55,981 nucleotides of DNA from JABDGC01 sp964466595 (GTDB taxonomy: Bacteria > Pseudomonadota > Gammaproteobacteria > DSM-16500). The notes below the pieces were generated by a model. It did no database searches, had not been told where the DNA came from, and worked only from the letters and a program-made list of their open reading frames with translations. Made by a program: the position numbers and the translations under genes. The stretch's first letter is position 1. Each line of letters starts with the position of its first letter. This document shows positions 10,289-16,599 of the stretch, piece after piece. The stretch is taken from contig CAYXNR010000011.1 of the NCBI GenBank assembly GCA_964466595.1, forward strand, positions 1-55,981, given 5' to 3'.

Positions 10289-11002
10289 TTATTTTCTTGG
10301 CCAATAATATAGAGGCTCTACCTGCTCTCGATAGCCCCTTTGCAGATAGGCTTGTAGCGAAGCAAAAAGCAGATCACAGGCTAGGGTTTTTTCAGGGTGG
10401 GGAAGCATGGCCATGACGGTACCCGCTTTATTGGCAAGTGCGGCGATAGACGTCTCATTTTGGAAGTGCCCCAGAGCGTCGCAATATAAAAATACATTCA
10501 GGCCCTGTGCTTTTACTTCCATGAGTAGGCCGGGTGGAATAACAAATTGTGCTGCTGTTTTAAGACAGACCGGTAAAAAGAGCTGAGGAGGAAAAACCTG
10601 CGTAAAGGCATTATATTGATAATCGGGAGCGAGTCTCGCCCACGTTTCAAGAGGCAGCTTCTCTGCCTGAAGATTTTCCTCTAGTTTCAGACCCACCATA
10701 TTTTTAAAAAGACCAGGAATCAGACCCTGATCCACAAGCAGACTGGTACTGCCATAGCCCAAGCCGAGAATAGGCTTGCCTTGTCGGCTTTTCTCATGAA
10801 GAAGCTGGATGAGAGACTGAGCCGCCGGATGAAGCCAATCCTTGGGAGAGTCGGCAAGCAGAACATAAGCCTCTGTTTTATCATCAGATTCTTGAATTGT
10901 AGCCCATGAAAAATCAAAGGCTTCCATACCCACGCGTTGGATCGCTGCCCGAATGTCAAGAGCGGGATAAGAAGGAGCAGGAGCGAAGACTGCAATACGC
11001 AT
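10289..11002 (-). CDS. PurQ-like class I amidotransferase homologue lacking the nucleophile Cys
   Basis: This 237-residue protein lines up along its whole length with PurQ, the glutaminase subunit of phosphoribosylformylglycinamidine synthase. It has the MRIAV start, the GKPILGLGYGS nucleophile elbow (75-85), the GLIPGLFKN segment (94-101), and the closing SIAALANKAGTVMAMLPHPE motif with His202 and Glu204. The family's catalytic cysteine (GICNG) is replaced by Gly82 (GLGYG; the codon is GGC, one base from TGC). It should not hydrolyse glutamine. It could be a structural or regulatory PurQ relic, or a repurposed binding protein. It diverges from pckA with only 64 bp between starts. No other purine synthesis gene is nearby. 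Confidence 0.75.
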   Translation of the reverse strand: MRIAVFAPAPSYPALDIRAAIQRVGMEAFDFSWATIQESDDKTEAYVLLADSPKDWLHPAAQSLIQLLHEKSRQGKPILGLGYGSTSLLVDQGLIPGLFKNMVGLKLEENLQAEKLPLETWARLAPDYQYNAFTQVFPPQLFLPVCLKTAAQFVIPPGLLMEVKAQGLNVFLYCDALGHFQNETSIAALANKAGTVMAMLPHPEKTLACDLLFASLQAYLQRGYREQVEPLYYWPRK

Positions 11003-11009
11003 GGCATGA

Positions 11010-11039
11010 TTACCAAAAAGATCAAACTTGGGCTACAAT
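11010..11039 (+). promoter_or_regulatory. Possible promoter of pckA
   Basis: TACAAT at 11034-11039 is preceded by TTACCA at 11010-11015 (18-bp spacer). A small hairpin, CCACA/TGTGG at 11041-11057, sits just before the GGAGA ribosome-binding site. Confidence 0.35.
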
Positions 11040-11066
11040 ACCACATTATTTTTGTGGAGAAAAAAC

Positions 11067-12656
11067 ATGGCAATGGCGGATAACGTAATACTCAAAGAAA
11101 ATACCACTTATTTAAATCTATCAATAACAGAGCTCGTTAACCTGGCTCTCAGTCGCGAAGAGGGTGTGCTAGCTGCTAATCAGGCCTTGGTTGTAAAAAC
11201 CGGTGCGCGTACTGGACGTTCTCCACAAGATCGTTTTATTGTGCGTGATGAGCTGACCGAGAATAGCGTCGATTGGAATACAACTAACCAAGCTTTGAGC
11301 CCTGAAAAATTCGACACCCTCTGGCTACGTGCTTTGCAAGCTCTCGACGAGAAAGACTGTCATTTTGTCTCCCATTTAAAAGTAGGCGCAGATGAAACCT
11401 ATACCGTTCCGGTTAAAGTCATTACAGAACTTGCCTGGCATAATCTTTTTGCTTATGTACTTTTCATCCGACCTGAGCTTGCGCCCTCCAATCCAGCCGA
11501 TCTCAATCCAGCCGATCAATGGACCATCTTAAGTGTTCCCAGTTTTAAAACCGATCCCGAAAGAGATGGGGTTAAAAGTGATGCTGCTGTCATCTTAAAT
11601 TTCAGCAAGCGCCGTATCCTGATTTGCGGGACCTACTATGCCGGCGAAATGAAAAAGGCCATGTTTTCAGTCTTAAATTTTCTCTTGCCACCCCGTCAAG
11701 TTTTACCGATGCATTGCGCTGCCAATGTGGGTAAAGATGGAGAAACCGCCTTGTTCTTTGGTCTTTCCGGAACTGGTAAAACAACACTTTCCTCTGATCC
11801 CGAACGTTTCTTAATCGGAGATGATGAGCATGGTTGGAGTGAAACTGCTGTTTTTAATTTTGAAGGCGGTTGTTATGCCAAATGTATTGATCTTTCTTAT
11901 GAACGCGAACCTTTAATTTGGGATGCTATTCGCTATGGCACCGTTTTAGAAAATGTCGTGCTTGATCCAAACAGCAAAGAACCCAATTATGCTGATGGTA
12001 GCCTCACTCAAAATACCCGCGCTGCCTATCCACGTGAATATATCCCCATGCATGTGAAAGCAAATAGCGGCCCTGTTCCCAAGGCAGTTTTATTCCTAAG
12101 CTGCGATCTTTATGGCGTTTTACCACCTGTCGCACGCTTATCGCGAGAACAGGCTGCTTATTATTTCCTGAGTGGTTATACGGCCTTAGTCGGAAGCACA
12201 GAAGTAGGACAGGGCGGCGGTGTCAAACCCACCTTTAGCACCTGCTTTGGCGCACCTTTTTTCCCGCGTCGAGCCAGTGAATATGCAGAGCTCTTATTGA
12301 GACGCTTAGCGGAACACGAAACACAAGTCTATTTGGTTAACACCGGATGGACAGGTGGTGCTTATGGCGAAGGCGGCTCTCGTTTTTCTATTCCGACAAC
12401 CCGCAGTATCGTTTCAGCAATTCTCAATGGCAAGTTGCAAGCAGCTGAATATAAGAAATTTCCCTATTTTCAATTTGAGATTCCAACAGCTGTTGTCGGT
12501 GTGGATAGTAAATTGCTAGATCCACGCCTAACCTGGTCGAATCAGGAAGCCTTTGATCAAAGCGCAAAAACCTTAGCTCAAAAATTCCGTGAAAATTTTG
12601 CTCAGAAGTTTTCTACGGTCAGTGAGCTGATTAAAAACGCCGGACCTTGTGAGTGA
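11067..12656 (+). CDS. pckA: Phosphoenolpyruvate carboxykinase (ATP)
   Basis: Converts oxaloacetate and ATP to phosphoenolpyruvate, ADP and CO2, the entry step of gluconeogenesis. The 529-residue length fits the ATP-dependent family. Visible motifs are the substrate loop RTGRSPQDRF near the N-terminus, the P-loop GLSGTGKTTLSSD starting at about residue 232, the metal-binding GDDEHGW just after it, and the downstream TAYPREYIP segment. The ATG at 11067 has GGAGA six bases upstream; an in-frame ATG at 11028 lacks a ribosome-binding site and would add 13 non-conserved residues. The stop codon overlaps the next start (TGATG), so yggS is translationally coupled to it. Confidence 0.96.
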   Translation: MAMADNVILKENTTYLNLSITELVNLALSREEGVLAANQALVVKTGARTGRSPQDRFIVRDELTENSVDWNTTNQALSPEKFDTLWLRALQALDEKDCHFVSHLKVGADETYTVPVKVITELAWHNLFAYVLFIRPELAPSNPADLNPADQWTILSVPSFKTDPERDGVKSDAAVILNFSKRRILICGTYYAGEMKKAMFSVLNFLLPPRQVLPMHCAANVGKDGETALFFGLSGTGKTTLSSDPERFLIGDDEHGWSETAVFNFEGGCYAKCIDLSYEREPLIWDAIRYGTVLENVVLDPNSKEPNYADGSLTQNTRAAYPREYIPMHVKANSGPVPKAVLFLSCDLYGVLPPVARLSREQAAYYFLSGYTALVGSTEVGQGGGVKPTFSTCFGAPFFPRRASEYAELLLRRLAEHETQVYLVNTGWTGGAYGEGGSRFSIPTTRSIVSAILNGKLQAAEYKKFPYFQFEIPTAVVGVDSKLLDPRLTWSNQEAFDQSAKTLAQKFRENFAQKFSTVSELIKNAGPCE

Positions 12657-13360
12657 TGCCAAGCATCAAAGACAAGCTCAGTGTTCTAGAGGAGCATATT
12701 CGCGCACTTGAAAAAAAGTATCAACGTCCACCGCATTCTGTTTCTTTATTAGCGATCAGCAAGGGCCAGCCGCTTGAAAAACTGCAAGAGGCCCTTGCTG
12801 CAGGACAGAGGCTTTTCGGCGAAAATTATGTGCAGGAAGCTTTAAGTAAAATAGAAGCTTTAAGCAAAATAGAAGGACTCAATCAAACTCTATTAGAATG
12901 GCATTTTACCGGCAGTATTCAAAGCAATAAAACCCGTCCCCTTGCCGAATATTTTTCCTGGGTTCATACGGTCAGCAGTCAGAAAATTGCTCGCCGTTTA
13001 AATGAGCAACGTCCTCTTTATTTACCACCTCTGCAGATCTGCCTCGAAGTCAATCTGAGTCAAGAGCCTAGTAAATCCGGGCTTTGCGATGAGGCTGAGC
13101 TAGAAGCCTTAGCTAAATATTGCCTTACTCTCCCACGACTCAAGCTTCGTGGCTTGATGACCATTGCTAAAGCGAAGCCTACTTTGAGTGAGCAACGTCA
13201 GGAATTACATCATTTAAGCGTTTTGAAAGCTAAACTCAGTCAGCAGGGTATACCCCTAGATACCTTATCTATGGGCATGACAAATGATATGGAAGCAGCC
13301 ATTGCAGAAGGCGCTACTTGTATCCGCATCGGTCGTGGCATTTTTGGAGATCGAGTCTGA
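12656..13360 (+). CDS. yggS: YggS/PROSC family pyridoxal-phosphate homeostasis protein
   Basis: A PLP-binding protein without known catalytic activity that buffers vitamin B6 and affects amino-acid metabolism (family knowledge). The 234 residues show the PLP lysine K36 in LLAISKGQP, the FGENYVQEA segment, WHFTGSIQSNK, and the C-terminal SMGMTNDMEAAIAEG and RIGRGIFG motifs that bind the phosphate. Residues 64-75 contain a micro-duplication, SKIEAL then SKIEGL, in a helix. The ATG overlaps the pckA stop; a GTG one codon earlier is possible. The usual partners (proC, yggT, pilT) are not here, so the coupling to pckA is unusual. The stop codon sits two bases before a palindromic repeat. Confidence 0.93.
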   Translation: MPSIKDKLSVLEEHIRALEKKYQRPPHSVSLLAISKGQPLEKLQEALAAGQRLFGENYVQEALSKIEALSKIEGLNQTLLEWHFTGSIQSNKTRPLAEYFSWVHTVSSQKIARRLNEQRPLYLPPLQICLEVNLSQEPSKSGLCDEAELEALAKYCLTLPRLKLRGLMTIAKAKPTLSEQRQELHHLSVLKAKLSQQGIPLDTLSMGMTNDMEAAIAEGATCIRIGRGIFGDRV

Positions 13361-13362
13361 GA

Positions 13363-13404
13363 GCAAATCTTGTCTTCAGCCTTCACTCTTATTTGCCAAT
13401 GATA
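13363..13404. repeat. Palindromic repeat family A, half copy (A1)
   Basis: Begins two bases after the yggS stop. It carries the left arm (CAAATCTTGTCTTCAGCC), then CTTCACTC and the central TTATTTGCCAATGATA of the family, after which similarity stops. The right arm is missing. Confidence 0.75.
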
Positions 13405-13473
13405 AAGAAAATAAGCGAGGATACCAATCTTGCACGAGCAAGACTTTTCTGGTAATGCTTTTGCAAACGGACA

Positions 13474-14418
13474 ATGTGGATGATAGCTAAGATGTTAGCT
13501 CGTGTCTCTACCTACTTTTCTCGTGTCGATAAATTTGCAGCCGCTTGCTATGGTCGTGGCAAGGCTGCTATTTCTCTCGGTGCTTGGTTTACGCTGGATG
13601 GCATTTTAGGCGGCGGACTCAAAAAAATCTTCAAGTCTTATGGCCTCGGCTGGATTCCCGCTGCTAGCAATTTTATGGTTTTTTTAACTTATTTTTTTTC
13701 TCAGGCTAAAGTGACACATGATCTTCATCCCGCTTGCTGCGATTTGGAGAAAGAAGGTAAAAAATTTAAAGCAACAACCGAAATGATTTTAGGGCAATTC
13801 AAGCGCTATCCCCATGAGGCAGCGCTTTATTTACAAAATTTCGATACCGATCTCTCTCTGCTCAGTGATCAGCTAGACGTTGTTCCTCGCGAAGGCGGGC
13901 AATTCAAAGCTTCAGAAAAAGCGACAGAAATAAAGGGCTCCCTGCAGCATTATGCTCTTTTACATAAGATGTATGAAGAACTGAAGCCCCATCGAGTGGA
14001 TACCTGTCATCAACTCGGTGATGCTATGGTTCATGGCCTCTCTTATTTTTATGAATATCTCTTACTCATTTATTTTGAAGAGCTTAATATTCTGAACTTT
14101 CTATTATCCTTCGAATCTTTTTCCTTATCGAGTCTCTTAGGTATCTTGGTTTTAATCTTCGCCTCCGGCAGTGCACTTCAGGCTTATTCTTTTGCAGCCG
14201 AACCCAAGTTAGCTCTCGATGAAGAGCTTTTAAAAGAAATTTCCGATAGCTTTTTAAACTTTCGAGAGCCTGCCTCAGAAGGCTATGGCTCGATGAATTT
14301 CTATGCTAGAAATCTCTTGCTTCCATCACAAGAACGAGAAGCAAGCTCAGCAGAGGAGCTTGAGTTAATTAGTCGCTATGCGACAGCTAATAGCGTGAGA
14401 AGATGTTATTTACATTAG
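13474..14418 (+). CDS. Membrane-associated protein of unknown function
   Basis: A 314-residue protein I do not recognise. It has hydrophobic stretches at about 30-75 (ISLGAWFTLDGILGGG and ASNFMVFLTYFF) and about 195-240 (YFYEYLLLIYF, SLLGILVLIFASGSAL), with soluble charged parts between and after them. The last 19 or so residues are encoded by a 55-bp repeat that recurs at 16545-16599. The ribosome-binding site is poor (ACGGAC), and the start at 13474 could instead be one of the ATGs 6 or 18 bases later. Its position among toxin-antitoxin genes and repeats suggests accessory DNA. A secreted effector or a membrane protein of a mobile element are both possible; neither is shown. Confidence 0.6.
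   Translation: MWMIAKMLARVSTYFSRVDKFAAACYGRGKAAISLGAWFTLDGILGGGLKKIFKSYGLGWIPAASNFMVFLTYFFSQAKVTHDLHPACCDLEKEGKKFKATTEMILGQFKRYPHEAALYLQNFDTDLSLLSDQLDVVPREGGQFKASEKATEIKGSLQHYALLHKMYEELKPHRVDTCHQLGDAMVHGLSYFYEYLLLIYFEELNILNFLLSFESFSLSSLLGILVLIFASGSALQAYSFAAEPKLALDEELLKEISDSFLNFREPASEGYGSMNFYARNLLLPSQEREASSAEELELISRYATANSVRRCYLH
14362..14416. repeat. 55-bp repeat family B, copy 1
   Basis: Identical to 16545-16599 except for one base (G here, A there). It contains a hairpin, GTCGC-TAT-GCGAC, within a longer imperfect palindrome bounded by ATTAG and CTAAT. Here it encodes the C-terminus of the preceding membrane protein. Confidence 0.85.
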
Positions 14419-14419
14419 T

Positions 14420-14441
14420 GGGGTCAAATCGATTTGACCCC
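14420..14441. repeat. Perfect 22-bp palindrome; collapsed family A ends
   Basis: Two 11-bp arms (GGGGTCAAATC and its complement) meet with no loop. The arms match the outer ends of family A (GTCAAATC...GATTTGA), so this looks like a copy whose interior has been deleted. It separates two convergent genes and its last base is the first base of the vapC stop codon. Confidence 0.7.
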
Positions 14442-14836
14442 TATATTAATCTTATAGCTAACATTTTTGCAAAATGAATAAAATCTTTGTCGGTAGTAAA
14501 TATACTCATTTTATTATTAACGGCTACTGCACAAATTAAGAAATCCGTATTTGATCCTTGTATACCCTTTTTACGACAGAGGGTATACATTTCGGCTGCA
14601 TTTTCATAATCTTGTCGAGAAAGAGGATAATCTTCAAAAGCGGATAAATAATGCCGAAGTTTTTGAAAATGATGGGCGTCATTGATTCCAGAAAGAATTT
14701 CTTGACGAATAGGACCGATTATCTCTACACGTGATTCAGTAATCAGCTCTCGTAATTGAGTGACTATTTTATCATTGGCTATAATTTTTTTTCGTAAAGC
14801 AAGTGACCAAATGCTGGTGTCAACCAGTATTCTCAT
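14441..14836 (-). CDS. vapC: PIN-domain toxin, VapC type
   Basis: A 131-residue PIN-domain ribonuclease, the toxin of a type II pair. The acidic metal-binding residues are visible: D6 (LVDTSIW), E46 (RQEILSG), D98 (NTDFLICA) and D116 (TTDKDF). It overlaps the antitoxin gene by one base, the usual antitoxin-first order. VapC toxins cut tRNA or rRNA; the target cannot be read from sequence. Its 3' end abuts a collapsed repeat. Confidence 0.92.
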   Translation of the reverse strand: MRILVDTSIWSLALRKKIIANDKIVTQLRELITESRVEIIGPIRQEILSGINDAHHFQKLRHYLSAFEDYPLSRQDYENAAEMYTLCRKKGIQGSNTDFLICAVAVNNKMSIFTTDKDFIHFAKMLAIRLI

Positions 14837-15036
14837 TATTTTTTATTCCTTTGTTTTTTATAATGGTATTTGGGATCAAAGGGGATTGTTCCAAAAAGAT
14901 CGATAATACGCATTTGTTTGTGGTGCTGAATATATTCCACTAAAGCAGCCGTTACCGCCGCCTTCTTGGTAGGATGGTGTCCCACTAATACCGCTTCTTC
15001 AATGAGCTTGTCGTTTATTGCTAAATTAGTTGCCAT
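14836..15036 (-). CDS. vapB: VapB-type antitoxin
   Basis: A 66-residue protein upstream of and overlapping vapC. The first half (LAINDKLIEEAVLVGHHPTK) resembles a ribbon-helix-helix DNA-binding segment of VapB antitoxins; the rest, ending in a basic tail, would wrap around the toxin. It probably represses its own operon through the inverted repeat upstream. Confidence 0.88.
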   Translation of the reverse strand: MATNLAINDKLIEEAVLVGHHPTKKAAVTAALVEYIQHHKQMRIIDLFGTIPFDPKYHYKKQRNKK

Positions 15037-15062
15037 AACAGGGCCTCTTCCTGATGCTTGAG

Positions 15063-15094
15063 TTACACATAGTATTACACAATATAATGTGTAA
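15063..15094 (-). promoter_or_regulatory. Inverted-repeat operator and promoter region of vapBC
   Basis: TTACACA at 15075-15081 and TGTGTAA at 15088-15094 form 7-bp arms around ATATAA; a third TTACACA lies at 15063-15069. Read on the minus strand the centre gives TATATT, a plausible -10 box. It lies 27-58 bp before the vapB start. Confidence 0.65.
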
Positions 15095-15116
15095 GATCAA
15101 GGCGTACCGGCGTAGG

Positions 15117-15182
15117 TCATCTTGGCTTCAGCCTTCACTCTTATTTGCCAATGATAGAGAGTGAATGGTGAAGCCAAGACCC
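15117..15182. repeat. Palindromic repeat family A, full copy (A2)
   Basis: Left arm CTTGGCTTCAGCCTTCACTC, central TTATTTGCCAATGATAGA, right arm GAGTGAATGGTGAAGCCAAG. The arms are complementary with a few mismatches. The copy lies in the 343-bp gap between vapB and hicB. Confidence 0.8.
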
Positions 15183-15210
15183 CATATTTTGTTAAAAGCA
15201 AAAAAGATGA

Positions 15211-15314
15211 GGGTCAAGTGCCACCTTAAGGTACAAAAATTCATCACCCCCTTCGCCAATTTATAAAATACAAAGTCTTGCTAATTTTTTGTACCTCAAG
15301 GTGGCACTTGACCC
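15211..15314. repeat. 104-bp TIR element, family C, copy 1
   Basis: Terminal inverted repeats of about 31 bp begin GGGTCAAGTGCCACCTT and differ at one or two positions. The interior is AT-rich and non-coding. It is identical to 16210-16313, and identity runs a few bases beyond each end (15204-15320 against 16203-16319, 117 bp). It is a MITE-like element with no transposase. The 3' flank repeats CTTGACCCTTGCTT. Confidence 0.9.
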
Positions 15315-15379
15315 TTGCTTGACCCTTGCTTTGATATTTTTTGCCAAAATAGTTATCTGAAACAACAATGACATCATTA

Positions 15380-15775
15380 TTAAAGCACGCTTAATAAGCG
15401 CTGAGCAGCCTCAGCAATCAATGCAGATCGACTCTTATGTTGATGGCTTGCCGCTATATCAATAGCATTTAGTAAGGCTTGATCAATCGTAATATTAATT
15501 CTTTGTGCTTTCCCAGAAGGCGCAACAATGGAAACGGTTATCAAAATACAGCCCTTCGCTTCTGGCAATTGAATGACATCATCTAATAATGAGGGCTTGG
15601 GAATAGATTCACCGTCCTCAAGCATTAACTCGATATGTGCTATTAGTCCTTCCCTAGCATTCTTTCTTGCATCTTCTAAGGTATCACCCTCTGACCCAAA
15701 GCCAGCAAAATCAGGAAAAAAAACTGTAAAACCATCTTCGACTTTCTCTGCCAGCCCGATATATTCAATAATCAT
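15380..15775 (-). CDS. hicB: HicB antitoxin
   Basis: A 131-residue antitoxin with the HicB fold at the N-terminus (EDGFTVFFPDFAGFGSEGDT, then the EDARKNAREGL helix) and a ribbon-helix-helix DNA-binding end (INITIDQALLNAID, SRSALIAEAA). It neutralises HicA and probably represses the operon. Its start overlaps the hicA stop by four bases. Confidence 0.94.
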   Translation of the reverse strand: MIIEYIGLAEKVEDGFTVFFPDFAGFGSEGDTLEDARKNAREGLIAHIELMLEDGESIPKPSLLDDVIQLPEAKGCILITVSIVAPSGKAQRINITIDQALLNAIDIAASHQHKSRSALIAEAAQRLLSVL

Positions 15776-15978
15776 ATTACTTCCCCTTTCAATTTCGCTT
15801 GCTTCAGAATACTGTTTAGTAACCCTTTCCCTATTTGCTTTTTAGGATGAGGGACAGTAACTACTCCTGACTTTGTTGGATGCTTAAAATGGTGGTGACT
15901 GCCAGTCACTCTTACTTCTTGCCAACCATTGCCCTCTAACATTCGGATTACCTCACGACTGCTATACATTTTGCCCAT
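15772..15978 (-). CDS. hicA: HicA mRNA interferase toxin
   Basis: A 68-residue double-stranded-RNA-binding-fold toxin that cleaves mRNA during translation (family knowledge). The catalytic histidine lies in GSHHHFKHP (H28-H30) and the TVPHP motif follows. The ATG at 15978 is preceded by a GGAAAGG ribosome-binding site. It is first in the pair, the common hicA-hicB order. Confidence 0.93.
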   Translation of the reverse strand: MGKMYSSREVIRMLEGNGWQEVRVTGSHHHFKHPTKSGVVTVPHPKKQIGKGLLNSILKQAKLKGEVI

Positions 15979-15996
15979 CTTGCCTTTCCTTTAATT

Positions 15997-16017
15997 ATAC
16001 ACACTTATAATGTGTAT
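15997..16017 (-). promoter_or_regulatory. Inverted-repeat operator of hicAB
   Basis: ATACACA and TGTGTAT arms of 7 bp around CTTATAA, 19-39 bp before hicA. The half-site TACACA/TGTGTA is the same as in the vapBC operator 0.9 kb away. Confidence 0.6.
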
Positions 16018-16209
16018 TGCGTAGTTATGCCAACTATTTCTTTATCTATTTGAATAATTTTAAAAAATATCCAACTGCAGCTTGGAGGTGCTTTTTGGGG
16101 GTAGGTACAAGGGGGGGCAAAGTGGCACCATATCATTACCCACAAAAGGACCATAAATAGCCTCCATTTTACTAAATACACTCTCACAAGACATTTCCGG
16201 GGAAGATGA
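16018..16209. other. Unassigned spacer between the hicAB operator and repeat copy C2
   Basis: No convincing gene. A minus-strand ATG at 16194 opens about 44 codons before a stop, through a run of seven G, without recognisable similarity. It may be the remains of another gene. Confidence 0.3.
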
Positions 16210-16313
16210 GGGTCAAGTGCCACCTTAAGGTACAAAAATTCATCACCCCCTTCGCCAATTTATAAAATACAAAGTCTTGCTAATTTTTTGTACCTCAAGG
16301 TGGCACTTGACCC
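16210..16313. repeat. 104-bp TIR element, family C, copy 2
   Basis: Identical to copy 1 at 15211-15314. It abuts the remnant of a membrane-protein gene: six bases after its right end, sequence related to the last third of the gene at 17960 begins. Confidence 0.9.
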
Positions 16314-16319
16314 TTGCTT

Positions 16320-16555
16320 TCGCTATGGCTGTCTCGCTAACTCTAATGGCTTGTGCTTTTGCGGGCTTGACAATACATCTCACAGGTAATTTAGATAAAG
16401 AGCTGATGTTTGGCGAAATGTTTAGCACAATAGCCAATGAAGTGACTAAAGTAACTAAGGAGGCGGACAAAAAAATAAATGCAGCGCTGCTGCACCCAAG
16501 GTCAGAAAATCAAAAACAAAAGTCTCCGGGTCAAAAAAGCCCTAGAGTTAATTAG
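16320..16555 (+). pseudogene. C-terminal remnant of a paralogue of the 17960-18835 protein
   Basis: The translation AMAVSLTLMACAFAGL, then KELMFGEMFSTIANEVTKV and KKINAALL, matches ALSLTLIALTFAGLG, KELMFNALVKELTTVTT and QKIREAA of the intact protein downstream. The membrane hairpin's second half and the tail are present; everything upstream is missing and is replaced by repeat copy C2. The reading frame continues back into the repeat, but there is no sensible start or ribosome-binding site. Its stop codon lies inside repeat B copy 2. Confidence 0.75.
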
Positions 16556-16599
16556 TCGCTATGCGACAGCTAATAGCGTGAGAAGATATTATTTACATT
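16545..16599. repeat. 55-bp repeat family B, copy 2
   Basis: One mismatch to 14362-14416. It provides the stop of the remnant on the + strand and the stop and last two residues of the hydrolase on the - strand. Confidence 0.85.

Noticed and set aside
13284..13490. A 68-codon frame overlapping the yggS end, reading SKSCLQPSLLFANDKE
   Set aside because: It only translates repeat A1 plus a shifted yggS frame; it has no start signal. It was useful in recognising the repeat.
16005..16235. A 76-codon minus-strand frame between hicA and repeat C2
   Set aside because: Composition is odd, it runs through a G7 tract and the hicAB operator, and no similarity or ribosome-binding site is seen.
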